Positions 34,652-42,019 of a DNA stretch of 64,000 bases are shown here, in pieces; position 1 is the first letter of the stretch; every line of letters begins with the position of its first letter. The position numbers and the translations under genes were made by a program. The DNA is from Clostridia bacterium. Its GTDB lineage: Bacteria > Bacillota > Clostridia > Christensenellales > Borkfalkiaceae. The stretch lies in assembly GCA_017468085.1 (NCBI GenBank), contig JAFUJR010000030.1, forward strand, positions 62,001-126,000, given 5' to 3'. The notes below the pieces were generated by a model. That model worked only from the letters and a program-made list of their open reading frames with translations. It ran no database searches and was not told the origin of the DNA.

Positions 34652-34925
34652 GAAAAACGCCCTGCGCGCCTTGACCAATCAAAGCGCGCAGGGCGAATTG
34701 CTCCGCTGTACCACCTGCATTTATACGGCGTTTGCCGTACCTCGTTTTACGCCGTAACGCCGCGTTTTTGCGTTCCTCCCTACCCCTTACTTTGCAAGGC
34801 TCAAAAGGACGGCTCCAAAGTGAAAGGGAATTTTCCGTTATCCAACCCGTCTTTCAGCCTAAGGACGGCGCTCTCTGCTTGGACAATTTGTTGAAAAACA
34901 CCCGCTTTTTCATTGCCTTTATAAG
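34652..34925 (-). promoter_or_regulatory. T-box riboswitch (tRNA-Phe) controlling pheST
   Basis: Minus strand. The T-box sequence AGGTGGTACAGCGGAGC is at 34702-34718, followed by a GCCCTGCGCGC...GCGCGCAGGGC terminator stem with a T-run (34652-34695). In the upstream Stem I region a GGCTGAAAG loop and a TTC triplet (34822-34824, followed by ACTTTGGAG) fit a Phe specifier. Uncharged tRNA-Phe should stabilise the antiterminator and allow pheST transcription. No other gene occupies the 342-nt gap. Confidence 0.92.
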
Positions 34926-34939
34926 ATTTTTATTGTTGC

Positions 34940-35716
34940 TTATGCTTCCGCTTTTTCTTCCGTAGCTTCGGTTGCCGCCGCTTCTTCGGTTGCTTCTGCG
35001 TTTTCAGCGTTTTCTTCGCCCTCTTTCGTTTCTTCTTCAGGGAGAGGAGGCGCGATACGCTCTAACAACGCGCGGATTTCGCCAAGCAATACGGTAGGCG
35101 CGTTTGCCTTTTCTTCCGCGATACGAGCCGCTTCTTCCGCCGCCGCTTTTTCCGCTTCTTCCTTTGCCTTTGCTTCTGCAGCAGCCGCCGCTTCCGCTTC
35201 CGCTACTTGTTGTGCATAGATAGCCTTCGCTTGCTTACGGGAAACCTTTTGTTCTTTACGGATTGCCTTGATTGCTTTCGTCTTATCGGACTTTGCCTCT
35301 GCAATAAACTTCTTGTTATTTTCCGCAATTGTATTCATCGTTTTAACAATAAGGAAGAGCACGAACGCCGTAATGAAGAAATTGATGATTGCAATAATCA
35401 AAGAACCCCAGTCGATATAAATGGAATTTGCAAGGTCGAGAATAGATTTTCCCGTTGCTTCATCAAAGATATAAACAGGGCGCAAAGGCGTAACTGCACC
35501 TGCAAGACCTTGACCTTTCGTAATGATAGCTAACAACCAGTTGATTAAAGGCTTCAATACGTAGTTACTTACGCCGTTTACGATTGCCGTGAACGCACCG
35601 CCGACGATAACACCGACAGCCATATCGAGGACGTTGCCACGAGTGATAAACTTCTTAAATTCTTCAAAGAATTTCTTAATGGGATTAGGTTTCTTTTCCT
35701 TTTTTTCTTTTGCCAT
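34940..35716 (-). CDS. mscL: Large-conductance mechanosensitive channel MscL with expanded cytoplasmic linker
   Basis: 258 aa against about 130-150 for typical MscL. The N-terminal amphipathic helix and TM1 (FKKFITRGNVLDMAVGVIVGGAFTAIVNG) and TM2 (SLIIAIINFFITAFVLFLIVKTMN) are canonical. After TM2 there is a helical segment (KAIKAIRKEQKVSRKQAKAIY) and about 60 residues of Ala/Glu repeats. Then comes the usual C-terminal bundle helix (TVLLGEIRALLERI), followed by a 40-residue acidic Glu/Ala tail. A perfect consensus promoter lies upstream. The pore should function normally; the role of the added segments is unknown. Confidence 0.93.
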   Translation of the reverse strand: MAKEKKEKKPNPIKKFFEEFKKFITRGNVLDMAVGVIVGGAFTAIVNGVSNYVLKPLINWLLAIITKGQGLAGAVTPLRPVYIFDEATGKSILDLANSIYIDWGSLIIAIINFFITAFVLFLIVKTMNTIAENNKKFIAEAKSDKTKAIKAIRKEQKVSRKQAKAIYAQQVAEAEAAAAAEAKAKEEAEKAAAEEAARIAEEKANAPTVLLGEIRALLERIAPPLPEEETKEGEENAENAEATEEAAATEATEEKAEA

Positions 35717-35731
35717 AAGACACCTCTTTTG

Positions 35732-35746
35732 TAACGGCTTTGCCGT
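35732..35746 (-). other. Hairpin in the mscL leader
   Basis: AACGGC-TTT-GCCGTT, a perfect 6-bp stem, between the mscL promoter and its ribosome-binding site. It could affect translation or mRNA stability (inference). Confidence 0.45.
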
Positions 35747-35758
35747 TTGATTTTTTTT

Positions 35759-35787
35759 ATTATACTATCTGGCAAAAAATTTGTCAA
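35759..35787 (-). promoter_or_regulatory. Consensus sigma-A promoter of mscL
   Basis: Minus strand TTGACA (35782-35787), 17-nt spacer, TATAAT (35759-35764). A perfect match on both boxes. Confidence 0.85.
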
Positions 35788-35884
35788 CAAAAAAAAGCGC
35801 CGAATTCCCCTTTTTACAAGGTTTCAACGCATTTTTTTGCAGTTTTATTCTATTTTCTACTTCGTTACTGCCCGTACACGAAAT

Positions 35885-36115
35885 CTAAGAAGATTTTCCA
35901 CCGATTGCGCTTGGCGTACGTTTGCAAAGTTCCTCTAAAAGCGCGGCGTCCTTTTCCGTTTCGCGGAGCAGACGGGAAATTTCCCCCTCCGCCTCTTTCC
36001 GCTCGGCAAATTTCAAAGCCTGACCGTAGCGGAATTGCAGGTTTTTCTCGTAAAAATACATATCTTTAACACTGTCCGCTTCGTTGAGCGTGATTTCACG
36101 TTTCTCAAGTTTCAT
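35885..36115 (-). CDS. Small coiled-coil protein of unknown function
   Basis: 76 aa, charged and largely helical (KEAEGEISRLLRETEKDAALLEELCKR). No signal or membrane segment. It starts with an ATGA overlap to the next small gene, so the two are translationally coupled. The ribosome-binding region (GAGGTGAAGG) lies partly in a copy of the dispersed 17-bp motif. No family recognised. Confidence 0.6.
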   Translation of the reverse strand: MKLEKREITLNEADSVKDMYFYEKNLQFRYGQALKFAERKEAEGEISRLLRETEKDAALLEELCKRTPSAIGGKSS

Positions 36116-36357
36116 TTGCCTTCACCTCGCACCTGCCCCTCACCTTTTTCCTTTTTTGCCTTACCGTAGAGCAGTTCTTCCAATGCTTTTTCCCTCTCCT
36201 TGTGGCGCATTTGTAACTCCTCCATTTTTTTTGCGATCCGCGCGTCGATTAAAAGGCGAGAATATATCCCTGCCTTCTTCGCCGCCAGTCCCTCCATTTG
36301 GAGCAAAAGCTCTATTTGCGCCCGCTCGTTACCCGTTCTTTCATAATTTGCTTGCAT
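36112..36357 (-). CDS. Small coiled-coil protein of unknown function
   Basis: 81 aa, helical and rich in K/E/L/A (IAKKMEELQMRHKEREKALEELLYGKAKKEK). The C-terminal GEGQVRGEGK is encoded by a motif copy at 36121-36137. A GGGGGTG ribosome-binding site precedes the ATG. Together with the overlapping gene it forms a two-gene unit of unknown role, between mscL and nth. Confidence 0.6.
   Translation of the reverse strand: MQANYERTGNERAQIELLLQMEGLAAKKAGIYSRLLIDARIAKKMEELQMRHKEREKALEELLYGKAKKEKGEGQVRGEGK
36121..36137 (-). repeat. Dispersed 17-bp motif, copy 9 (end of small gene)
   Basis: Top strand TTCACCTCGCACCTGCC. Gene frame GGG CAG GTG CGA GGT GAA (G Q V R G E). Confidence 0.5.
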
Positions 36358-36411
36358 AAAAACACCCCCGTACCCGCAGTATGCGATTTACGAGGGCGTA
36401 TTATTCGTCCT

Positions 36412-37059
36412 TTATTTTTTTATAGGGTTTTTGTTGGATTTTGCATAATCGCAAAAAGCGCGCAAGGTGCAGTTTTCGCAATCGGGGCGTTGAGAATGGC
36501 ACACCCGTCTACCGTGATAAATCAGCCAATGATGCGCCTTTGACCAATCGCATTTTGGAATAGCTTTATTCAAGCCTGCCTCTACCTCCAAGGGCGTGTT
36601 GCCTTTGGCAAGCCCCAAACGGTTGCTTACCCGAAAGACGTGGGTATCCACCGCAATCGCGTCGCCGCCGAACGCAACGGAATAGACGACGTTCGCCGTC
36701 TTTTTTCCTACGCCTGCAAGGGACATCAGTTCCTCCACCGTATTAGGCACTTCGCCGCCGAACTTTTCGAGAATATCTCTGCTTGCGGAAAGGATGTGCT
36801 CGGCTTTCATGCGGTAAAAACCGCAGGAAAAAATGAATTTTTCAAGCTCCGTTTGCGTGAGCGCAAGCATCGAGCTTGGCGTGTTGTGGGCTTGGAATAA
36901 AACTTCCGTTACCTTATTCACCCTCTCGTCCGTGCATTGCGCGGATAATATTACCGCGACAAGCAGTTCGTACGGCGTAGAAAATTTTAACGCCGGTTTT
37001 GCGCCGTAATAAAGTTTTTCCAGTTCGGCAAGAGCCAACGTTTTATCTGTACGTTTCAT
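36412..37059 (-). CDS. nth: Endonuclease III
   Basis: DNA glycosylase/AP lyase for oxidised pyrimidines. 215 aa from MKRTDKTLALAEL. Motifs: helix-hairpin-helix LMSLAGVGKKTANVV with the catalytic Lys, IAVDTHVFRVSNRLGL with the catalytic Asp, and the [4Fe-4S] site CHSQRPDCENCTLRAFC (C-x6-C-x2-C-x5-C). The start has no Shine-Dalgarno and lies 9 nt after a good -10 box, so the transcript may be nearly leaderless. Confidence 0.96.
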   Translation of the reverse strand: MKRTDKTLALAELEKLYYGAKPALKFSTPYELLVAVILSAQCTDERVNKVTEVLFQAHNTPSSMLALTQTELEKFIFSCGFYRMKAEHILSASRDILEKFGGEVPNTVEELMSLAGVGKKTANVVYSVAFGGDAIAVDTHVFRVSNRLGLAKGNTPLEVEAGLNKAIPKCDWSKAHHWLIYHGRRVCHSQRPDCENCTLRAFCDYAKSNKNPIKK

Positions 37060-37068
37060 AATACGAAT

Positions 37069-37097
37069 AGTATAACACACTTGTTTTTTTATTGCAA
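37069..37097 (-). promoter_or_regulatory. Promoter of nth, very close to the start codon
   Basis: Minus strand TTGCAA (37092-37097), 17-nt spacer, TATACT (37069-37074). The ATG is at 37059, so the leader would be about 3-4 nt. Confidence 0.6.
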
Positions 37098-37126
37098 GCG
37101 TTTACGCAAAATTCCTTTAAAATTCA

Positions 37127-37143
37127 TTCAACGCGTACCTGCT
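37127..37143 (-). repeat. Dispersed 17-bp motif, copy 10
   Basis: Top strand TTCAACGCGTACCTGCT. Intergenic; its end touches the stop of the DUF3343 gene. Confidence 0.65.
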
Positions 37144-37414
37144 ACCGCTCTTTATACCAAAAATAGGGTTGGAGCGAGAGCTTCCCCGCCGTAAAATCCA
37201 TTCTATAAAAGCCTTTGAAGGACGTATATTTGCCCGTTTTTAAAATTGCGCTTGCTTTTGGCGCGTCCCGTCCGTCTAACTGCACGCAAATCCCACAGCC
37301 TATCCGCGCCTCTTTGGGCGTAGGAACGAGAATTGCCGAAACGCCGTATCTTTTTAATCGTTCCGCATAATCGACGCTATGCGAACGAGAACGAAAAACC
37401 GCCAAAATAATCAT
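37142..37414 (-). CDS. DUF3343 family protein (putative Se/S carrier-like)
   Basis: 90 aa. The family features are the N-terminal IILAVFRSRSHSVDYAERLKRYGV and the GCGICVQLDG motif, whose two Cys are proposed to carry sulfur or selenium. A GAGGAGG site precedes the start. It is divergent from a cysteine-desulfurase-like gene, a partnership often seen and consistent with persulfide transfer (inference). Confidence 0.82.
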   Translation of the reverse strand: MIILAVFRSRSHSVDYAERLKRYGVSAILVPTPKEARIGCGICVQLDGRDAPKASAILKTGKYTSFKGFYRMDFTAGKLSLQPYFWYKER

Positions 37415-37534
37415 ATCATACCTACCTCCTCTTTGGAATACTATACTGTAAAGGGATAATCAAGCCCGATCTGCGAGGGTCAACTTTATTCCTTATAATA
37501 TAATGTATGAGAAAAACAAAGCAAGAGGTGTGTT

Positions 37535-38692
37535 ATGATTTATTTTGATAATGCCGCTACGGGCGGCAGAAAACCCGACCAAGTGCTTACCGCCGTGCAG
37601 TCCGCCGTGCGCGTATGCGCCAACCCAGGACGTAGCGGGCATAAACTTGCCCTTACCTGCGCACGGCTCACGCAAGATTGCCGAAACGCCTTAAACGACT
37701 TTTTCGGCGGTTACGGCTTAGACCGCGTCGTCTTTACCAAAAACTGCACGGAGGCGTTGAATATCGCCCTCTTCGGCGCGTTGCAAAAAGGCGACCACGT
37801 CGTAACGACCTGCATGGAGCACAACTCCGTACTCCGTCCCCTATACGCCCTTAAAGCGGCGGGGATCATCACCTATGACGTCTGTCCCTTAACGGGCGAA
37901 AAAGGCGAGGCGAACGTGCAAGCGGAATGCATACGCGCTCTACTCCGTCCCAATACGCGCGCCGTGGTGGTAACAACTGCCTCGAACGTGAACGGCGCCA
38001 TCCCCGACCTTGACAAGATCCGCGCCGTACTGCCCGAGCATATTCTGCTTATCTGCGACGGAGCGCAGGGCTGCGGACATCTGCCTATCGATATGCAAAA
38101 AACGAAAATCGACGCTTTAGCGGTTGCGGGACACAAGGGTATGCACGGCATACAAGGAAGTAGCGCCCTCCTTTTTTCTCAGCGCCTCGATCCCGCCCCC
38201 TTTTGCTACGGAGGAACGGGCTCGGTGAGCAACCTCTTGGAAATGCCCGATTTTTACCCTGACCGATTGGAGGCGGGAACACTCTCTTTCCCCGCCATTA
38301 TTTCCTTGTTGGAAGGAACGAGATATTTGACAGTCAACGGTAGGCGCGCGCAAAATAAACTCACTAAGTTGACAAAACAGCTGCTTGACGGACTTGCGAC
38401 ATTGCCCGATTACACGGCGTACTCCGCGCTCAATCCGTGCGGTATCGTGGCGTTTGCACACCGTGTTTATTCCCCTGAATATATCGCGCAAAGACTTTCG
38501 GACGGTTACGGAATCGCATTGCGGAGCGGCTTACACTGCGCGCCGCTCATGCACGAAGCGCTCGGCTCTTTAGACGGCGGTTTGGTACGCGCCTCGCTAT
38601 CCCATTTCAATTCCGAAAAAGAGGTGGAACTGTTTTTAAACGCCCTGCAAGAGATTGCCCGCGAAAAGCCGCGCGGGTCAGATTTCTTTTAA
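37535..38692 (+). CDS. Class V aminotransferase / cysteine desulfurase-like protein
   Basis: 385 aa PLP enzyme. Motifs: MIYFDNAATGGRKPD, FTKNCTEALNIALFG, THCMEHNSV-like (TTCMEHNSVLRPL), ICDGAQGCGHLPIDM, and the PLP lysine in AVAGHKGMHGIQGSSALLF. The C-terminal Cys loop is LRSGLHCAPLMHEALGSL. Resembles the SufS/CsdB group that removes S or Se from (seleno)cysteine. The plus-strand start has GAGGTG upstream and a TATAAT near 37495-37502. Probably works with the divergent DUF3343 protein. Confidence 0.88.
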   Translation: MIYFDNAATGGRKPDQVLTAVQSAVRVCANPGRSGHKLALTCARLTQDCRNALNDFFGGYGLDRVVFTKNCTEALNIALFGALQKGDHVVTTCMEHNSVLRPLYALKAAGIITYDVCPLTGEKGEANVQAECIRALLRPNTRAVVVTTASNVNGAIPDLDKIRAVLPEHILLICDGAQGCGHLPIDMQKTKIDALAVAGHKGMHGIQGSSALLFSQRLDPAPFCYGGTGSVSNLLEMPDFYPDRLEAGTLSFPAIISLLEGTRYLTVNGRRAQNKLTKLTKQLLDGLATLPDYTAYSALNPCGIVAFAHRVYSPEYIAQRLSDGYGIALRSGLHCAPLMHEALGSLDGGLVRASLSHFNSEKEVELFLNALQEIAREKPRGSDFF

Positions 38693-39001
38693 TTTATCGA
38701 CGATGGAGCGCAATTTCCGCCGTTGCACCGCGTCGAGCATAGGCGCAAAACTTTGATAAAACCGCTCGATTTCCTCGTTGGACAGCGTACCCGCGCGCTT
38801 GCTTTTTTCCGCTTGCAATAAAATATTTTTGAGCATAGCCGCGTTACTTTTGCCGTTGTATGCGCGCGCGATTTGTTTAGCGAGGTCTTCGGCGTTTGCC
38901 GTCGTAGACGAATTCCCACCCTCGGCGTTTTGCGCGGTCTGCCCCGCGGTAGGGTTAGCGTCCGTTTGCTTTGCGTACTCTTTAAAACTTTTCATTTTCA
39001 C
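38678..39001 (-). CDS. Small protein of unknown function
   Basis: 107 aa. The N-terminal half (residues 8-40) is low-complexity Asn/Thr/Ala-rich; the C-terminal half is helical (NAAMLKNILLQAEKSKRAGTLSNEEIERFYQSFAPMLDAVQRRKLRSIVDKLKEI). A GGAGGTG site supports expression. It overlaps the end of the desulfurase gene by 15 nt on the opposite strand and is divergent from another small gene. No family recognised. Confidence 0.65.
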   Translation of the reverse strand: MKMKSFKEYAKQTDANPTAGQTAQNAEGGNSSTTANAEDLAKQIARAYNGKSNAAMLKNILLQAEKSKRAGTLSNEEIERFYQSFAPMLDAVQRRKLRSIVDKLKEI

Positions 39002-39048
39002 ACCTCCAAATACTACATTGTATTCGGAGCGGCGCGGATTTGGCTACA

Positions 39049-39078
39049 TTTACATCTTTGCACGCGTGCGCATATAAT
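39049..39078 (+). promoter_or_regulatory. Promoter overlapping the start of the 39084 gene
   Basis: TTTACA (39049-39054), 18-nt spacer, TATAAT (39073-39078). The ATG begins 6 nt after the -10, so the mRNA would be leaderless. Confidence 0.55.
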
Positions 39079-39083
39079 AAAAT

Positions 39084-39467
39084 ATGGAAATTTTGATTTT
39101 GGTTTTATTATATTACCTTTCGCAAAACCCCGCCTTCGCGGAAAGCGTCAAACCGTTGATGGGGAAGATTAAGGACTCCGAGCAGATGCTGAATTTTTTA
39201 AACGACCTATCCAAATTTTCGGGCGCGTTTGGCAGTTTTGGCGGCAACGCACCCGACCAAAAATCGGGCGCAACGGACAAAAAGCCCGACGATAAAAAGG
39301 GCAAGACGGAGGACGAAAAAGGCTGGACGGACGAGGGCAAGGGTTGGACGGACGGCGAATCCTGTTCTTCCTCGCAAGAGGACAAAAAAAATCCGCAATC
39401 CCCCACGCAAGGGATTGCAGACGAATTTATACAAAATATTTTGGATAGCTACTTAAAAAAGAGGTGA
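39084..39467 (+). CDS. Small protein with N-terminal hydrophobic helix, unknown function
   Basis: 127 aa. Starts MEILILVLLYYLSQNPAFAES, a short hydrophobic helix. A helical segment follows (MGKIKDSEQMLNFLNDLSKFSGAFGSF), then a Lys/Asp/Glu/Ser-rich disordered region with a GWTDEGKGWTDGE repeat, and a C-terminal helix (IADEFIQNILDSYLKKR). No Shine-Dalgarno is visible. The divergent 38678 protein shares helical C-terminal character, so they may be partners. No family recognised. Confidence 0.6.
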   Translation: MEILILVLLYYLSQNPAFAESVKPLMGKIKDSEQMLNFLNDLSKFSGAFGSFGGNAPDQKSGATDKKPDDKKGKTEDEKGWTDEGKGWTDGESCSSSQEDKKNPQSPTQGIADEFIQNILDSYLKKR

Positions 39468-39474
39468 GCCTCTT

Positions 39475-40173
39475 TTACACAATCGAAAAACCGCCGTTGA
39501 CGGGGATATCTGCGCCCGTAACGTAATCGTTTTCGTACAGATATTCCACGGCGCGCGCGACGTCCTCGCCCGTGCCCAGCCTGCCCATGGGAATTTCTTC
39601 TTTAATCGCCTGTATATCTTCGACGGAAAAATGGGCGTTCATCGGCGTATCGATCACGCCCGGCGAAACGCTGTTAACGCGAACGCCCGACCAACCTAAC
39701 TCTTTTGCGAGGGCTTTGGTGAAGCCAAGAAGCGCGGCTTTGGAAGCGGAATACACACTCTCGCAACTGCCGCCGACTTCCCCCCAAACGGAAGAAATGT
39801 TGACGATAAGTCCGTTTCTTTTATCAATCATACTCCTTGCCGCTTCGCGCGAGCAAAGAAAAGCGCCGCCCATATTTACGGACATCACCCGCTCATATTC
39901 CTCGTAGGAAATATCTTGTATTTGCTTGATAAGGGAAATGCCCGCGTTGTTGACGAGCACGTCCACCCTGCCGATTTTTTTAAAGAGCGACGCAACCTCG
40001 TCTTCCTTGGAAACGTCCGCTTTGTACACCTCGACGCCCAGCGCAGCAAGGGAATTTGCATTTTCTTCATCGCGGGAATATACCGCGCAAACGCGGAACC
40101 CTTTTTGTTTGAATTTTAAGGCGATACTTCTGCCTATCCCACGGACGCCGCCCGTGATTAAAATTGTTTTCAT
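39475..40173 (-). CDS. Short-chain dehydrogenase/reductase (FabG-like)
   Basis: 232 aa classical SDR. Cofactor site TGGVRGIGRSIALKF, NNAG motif (VLVNNAGIS), catalytic Ser in VNISSVWGEVGG and the Y-x3-K in YSASKAALLGFTKALAKELG. Basic residue at the start of beta-2 (YSRDEE) suggests NADPH. The substrate is unknown; 3-oxoacyl-ACP reductase is the closest family. It is the last gene of the aro run, and its start codon lies inside a copy of the dispersed motif. Confidence 0.88.
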   Translation of the reverse strand: MKTILITGGVRGIGRSIALKFKQKGFRVCAVYSRDEENANSLAALGVEVYKADVSKEDEVASLFKKIGRVDVLVNNAGISLIKQIQDISYEEYERVMSVNMGGAFLCSREAARSMIDKRNGLIVNISSVWGEVGGSCESVYSASKAALLGFTKALAKELGWSGVRVNSVSPGVIDTPMNAHFSVEDIQAIKEEIPMGRLGTGEDVARAVEYLYENDYVTGADIPVNGGFSIV

Positions 40174-40185
40174 CGCGTACCTGCC
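40169..40185 (-). repeat. Dispersed 17-bp motif, copy 11 (on the SDR start codon)
   Basis: Top strand TTCATCGCGTACCTGCC. On the minus strand the ATG follows GGCAGGTACGCG directly, so the motif may also supply the ribosome-binding site. Identical to copy 12. Confidence 0.7.
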
Positions 40186-40192
40186 CCCCGTT

Positions 40193-40702
40193 TTAGCCGT
40201 TTTGGATAAGATTTATAATTTCGTTTGCGAGCTCGTCAGCCGTCTTTTTATCTACGTCTACGACGTAGTCTGCAGTCTGCTCGTAGACGGGCGTACGCTC
40301 GGCTAAAAGTTTGGCAATGCGCGCGTTTACGCTCTCCGTTTTCGATTGCAAAAGCGGGCGTGTTCCGTCCGCGCTTAAACGCTTGGACAAGGTTTCCAGT
40401 CCTGCGCGTAAAAAGACGATTTTGCCGTTTTGTTTGAGCATATCGACGTTTTCCGCGCGGAGCACCAAGCCGCCGCCCGTGGAAATAATCAACCCGTCTT
40501 TCTCCGAAAGCTCTTGGACGGCGTTCCTTTCCAACGCGCGGAAATGCGCCTCGCCGTACTTTTCGAAAATATCCGAAATTTTGCCGTGCCGCGCCTCGAT
40601 AAGTCCGTCGGTATCCACCCAGCTTCGCCCCGTGCGCTCTGCTATTTTTATGCCGACGGTGGTTTTACCCGAGCCCATCATGCCGCTTAATATAAGGTTC
40701 AT
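40193..40702 (-). CDS. aroK: Shikimate kinase
   Basis: Phosphorylates shikimate at the 3-hydroxyl. 169 aa with Walker A GMMGSGKTTVG, WVDTDGLIEARHG (shikimate-binding Asp), ALERNAVQEL (Arg), ISTGGGLVLR (GGGxxL) and RPLL in the lid. Usual length. Follows aroQ in the operon. Confidence 0.95.
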   Translation of the reverse strand: MNLILSGMMGSGKTTVGIKIAERTGRSWVDTDGLIEARHGKISDIFEKYGEAHFRALERNAVQELSEKDGLIISTGGGLVLRAENVDMLKQNGKIVFLRAGLETLSKRLSADGTRPLLQSKTESVNARIAKLLAERTPVYEQTADYVVDVDKKTADELANEIINLIQNG

Positions 40703-40743
40703 ACTTTGCTCCGTTTTGCTTGCAAGCGCCTATTCCGCGCCGA

Positions 40744-41178
40744 TTATTTTCCGCCTTTCAACGCGCAGATCGCCGCCATATAGCTATGCTTGCCAAATCC
40801 GCAAATTACGCCCTTGCAAACCTCGGAAAGCACGCTCGTTTTACGGAATTCTTCGCGCGCGTGCACGTTGGACATATGCACTTCGGCAACGGGAATATCA
40901 ATTGCCGCAATCGCGTCGCGAAGCGCATAGCTGTAATGGGTGAACGCGCCCGCATTGAGAATAACGGCGTCGTGCGTTTTGCCCAAAAACGCCTCGTGCA
41001 GTTTGTTGACGAGTTCCCCTTCGATATTGCTTTGATAGAAATCTGCGCTATCCCCTTGCGAAGCGCAAAACGCCGCGAGCTCTGCGTTGATTTGCTCTAA
41101 GGTTTGCGTACCGTAAACGCCCTGTTCGCGTTTGCCCGTGAGGTTGAGATTGACTCCGTTGATGACCAAAAATTTCAT
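40744..41178 (-). CDS. aroQ: 3-dehydroquinate dehydratase, type II
   Basis: 144 aa. Motifs: FLVINGVNLNLTGKREQGVYGTQTLEQIN (catalytic Tyr and flexible lid), YQSNIEGELVNKLHEAF, VILNAGAFTHYSYALRDAIAAIDIPVAEVHMSNVHAREEFR (catalytic His in VHMSN). Dehydrates 3-dehydroquinate to 3-dehydroshikimate. AAGGAAGG ribosome-binding site. Confidence 0.96.
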   Translation of the reverse strand: MKFLVINGVNLNLTGKREQGVYGTQTLEQINAELAAFCASQGDSADFYQSNIEGELVNKLHEAFLGKTHDAVILNAGAFTHYSYALRDAIAAIDIPVAEVHMSNVHAREEFRKTSVLSEVCKGVICGFGKHSYMAAICALKGGK

Positions 41179-41197
41179 ATTCTACCTTCCTTCAAGG

Positions 41198-42001
41198 TTA
41201 TTTTTGTATAAATTGACGGTAAAACGCCGTCGCTTGCTTATCGTTTGGCGTTATATCCAAATACAGACAATCGGCGTAGTAGGCTTGATAAAAAAGCATT
41301 GCCGCGCCGTTTAAAATTTGCAATCCCTGCGCCTCGGCAAGGCGTAAAAATTCCGATTTTTCGGGGGTATAAATCAAGTCGATTGCCACGCTTGCACCCT
41401 CGAACGCCTGCGCCGTTACGGGGGAACGCCCTTCGCTGTCGTGCATACCCACGCCCGTGCAGTTGACGAGAATATCAAAACCGCCTATCTCTGCGCCGTC
41501 GGCAGGCGTAACGCCTATCTCCGCGCAGGTTTCCAACAGCTTTTCCCTACGGCGTTGATACATATATACGTCCGCGCCCGCTTTTTTGAGGATCGCCGCC
41601 GTACTTCTGCCCGAACCGCCGCCGCCAAGGACGAGGATTTTTTTATTTTTCACCTCAATATTCGCTTCGCGGAGCATCAGCATGAAGCCCGCGCCGTCCG
41701 TGTTGTAACCCTTTCCGCTTGCCGTTACGACGGTATTGACCGCCCCGAAATCGAGCGCGTCGCCCGTAACCTCGCTTAAATATCCCATTACGTCGCGCTT
41801 GTAGGGAATCGTAACGTTGAAGCCGTCGAAATCCCCCATCAACGTGCGCATCGTGCTGTCAAAATCCTGCATAGAAACGGAATAGCGAGTATACTCGCAA
41901 TCCACGCCGAGCCGCGCCAAAATGAAGACGTGGATTTTTCCGCTTGTCGATTTAGAAACGTCTTTTCCAACAAGGGCAAGGCGTAATTTTTTTACGTTCA
42001 T
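41198..42001 (-). CDS. aroE: Shikimate dehydrogenase
   Basis: NADPH-dependent reduction of 3-dehydroshikimate. 267 aa. Motifs: RLALVGKDVSKSTSGKIH (substrate serines), FDGFNVTIPYKRDVMGYL (catalytic Lys), FGAVNTVV, GYNTDGAGF (catalytic Asp), the cofactor loop LVLGGGGSGRSTA and the C-terminal NGAAMLFYQAYYA. The start codon is inside a motif copy. Confidence 0.94.
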   Translation of the reverse strand: MNVKKLRLALVGKDVSKSTSGKIHVFILARLGVDCEYTRYSVSMQDFDSTMRTLMGDFDGFNVTIPYKRDVMGYLSEVTGDALDFGAVNTVVTASGKGYNTDGAGFMLMLREANIEVKNKKILVLGGGGSGRSTAAILKKAGADVYMYQRRREKLLETCAEIGVTPADGAEIGGFDILVNCTGVGMHDSEGRSPVTAQAFEGASVAIDLIYTPEKSEFLRLAEAQGLQILNGAAMLFYQAYYADCLYLDITPNDKQATAFYRQFIQK

Positions 42002-42013
42002 CGCGTACCTGCC
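41997..42013 (-). repeat. Dispersed 17-bp motif, copy 12 (on the aroE start codon)
   Basis: Top strand TTCATCGCGTACCTGCC, the same 17-mer and the same placement as at the SDR gene. Confidence 0.7.
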
Positions 42014-42019
42014 CCCTCT

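Noticed and set aside
35822-35838. TTTCAACGCATTTTTTTGC as another copy of the dispersed motif
   Set aside because: Only the first nine bases match and the ACCTGCC half is missing; too weak to list.
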